The translations under genes and the position numbers were made by a program. From contig NZ_AUBP01000038.1 of assembly GCF_000429305.1 (NCBI RefSeq), positions 1 to 42,042 of the forward strand: a stretch of 42,042 nucleotides of DNA. The letters run 5' to 3'. Under the pieces are notes generated by a model. The model was not told where the DNA came from and made no database searches. It saw nothing but the letters and a program-made list of their open reading frames with translations. Position 1 is the first letter of the stretch. Every line of letters starts with the position of its first letter. Of the stretch, positions 41,749-42,042 are shown in pieces. Source of the DNA: Desulfovibrio inopinatus DSM 10711. Lineage in GTDB: Bacteria > Desulfobacterota > Desulfovibrionia > Desulfovibrionales > Desulfovibrionaceae.

Positions 41749-42042
41749 GAACTGGAGAGTTTGATCCTGGCTCAGATTGAACGCTGGCGACGTGCTTAAC
41801 ACATGCAAGTCGTGCGAGAAAGTTTCCTTCGGGAGATGAGTAGAGCGGCGCACGGGTGAGTAACGCGTGGATTATCTGCCCAGAAGTTCGGGATAACAGA
41901 GGGAAACTCCTGCTAATACCGGATGTGACCTACGGGTGAAAGGTGGCCTCTATTTATAAGCTACCGCTTTTGGATGAGTCCGCGTCTCATTAGCTTGATG
42001 GTGGGGTAACGGCCTACCATGGCGACGATGAGTAGCTGGTCT
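41749..42042 (+). rRNA. rrs: 16S ribosomal RNA, 5' part (runs out of the window)
   Basis: The universal 5' sequence GAGAGTTTGATCCTGGCTCA begins at 41755. Conserved blocks follow: GAACGCTGGCG, ACACATGCAAGTCG, GGCGCACGGGTGAGTAACGC, TAATACCGGATG, and TTAGCTTGATGGTGGGGTAA. The mature 5' end is placed by comparison with E. coli numbering (its base 9 at 41757). About 294 bases are present. The first variable region, with GTGCGAGAAAGTTTCCTTCGGGA split into V1, is like Desulfovibrio-type organisms. Confidence 0.98.

Overview
The window looks like chromosomal DNA of a sulfate-reducing deltaproteobacterium of the Desulfovibrio type (Desulfovibrionales). The signs are the 16S rRNA 5' end at the right edge, whose early variable region resembles Desulfovibrio; a siroheme decarboxylase-type (Ahb) heme gene next to hemL; a B12-dependent ribonucleotide reductase; a NifX/NifB-type metal-cluster protein; and an abundance of sigma-54-dependent two-component regulators. 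Genus and species cannot be fixed from this sequence alone.

Layout, left to right. 1-0.95 kb: the end of an IS5-family element and a damaged transporter remnant. 1-3.7 kb: a MarR-repressor / MFS exporter / DUF1090-like operon with a clear palindromic operator. 4-15.4 kb: a stress-signalling island with three small universal-stress-protein-like (USP-like) genes, each behind a candidate sigma-54 promoter; an SLC13 permease with TrkA-C domains; a histidine kinase with its NtrC-type regulator; a second NtrC-type regulator with a degenerate sigma-54 contact loop; and an unusual Lon protease with a response-regulator receiver domain inserted inside its ATPase module. 15.8-18.1 kb: nrdJ. 18.5-25.1 kb: two secreted polysaccharide-active proteins (a TIM-barrel hydrolase candidate and a heparinase II/III-like lyase) with a shared sigma-54 promoter core, an unknown gene and a membrane glycosyltransferase. 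25.4-27.7 kb: a third NtrC-type regulator, a DUF4236 protein and a His-rich NifX-like protein. 28-30.9 kb: ahbB-hemL, divergent from gpsA. 31.2-33 kb: two paralogous exported proteins with PEP-CTERM/VPLPA-type C-termini. 33.2-36.7 kb: a periplasmic rhodanese-like protein and a two-part YeeE/YedE sulfur transporter whose second half carries three rhodanese domains. 37.3-41.1 kb: a 1258-residue chemoreceptor with a duplicated sensor and nine HAMP-like repeats. 41.3 kb to the end: an rRNA leader with three tandem promoters, then the first ~294 bases of 16S rRNA.

How the genes may work together. The 4-15.4 kb block is the most interesting part. Its receiver domains (Lon fusion, regulator 1, regulator 2) look like paralogues, only one kinase is present, and the two regulators have almost the same DNA-recognition helix. 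Sigma-54-type promoters and TTGCA/TGCAA inverted repeats lie in front of the USP-like genes. The simplest reading is a local regulon in which one kinase may feed an activator, a possibly non-activating competitor and a phosphorylation-controlled protease. This is inference; the domain structure is read directly from the sequence. The transporter-rhodanese operon probably imports a sulfane-sulfur compound such as thiosulfate and hands the sulfur to a tethered sulfurtransferase.
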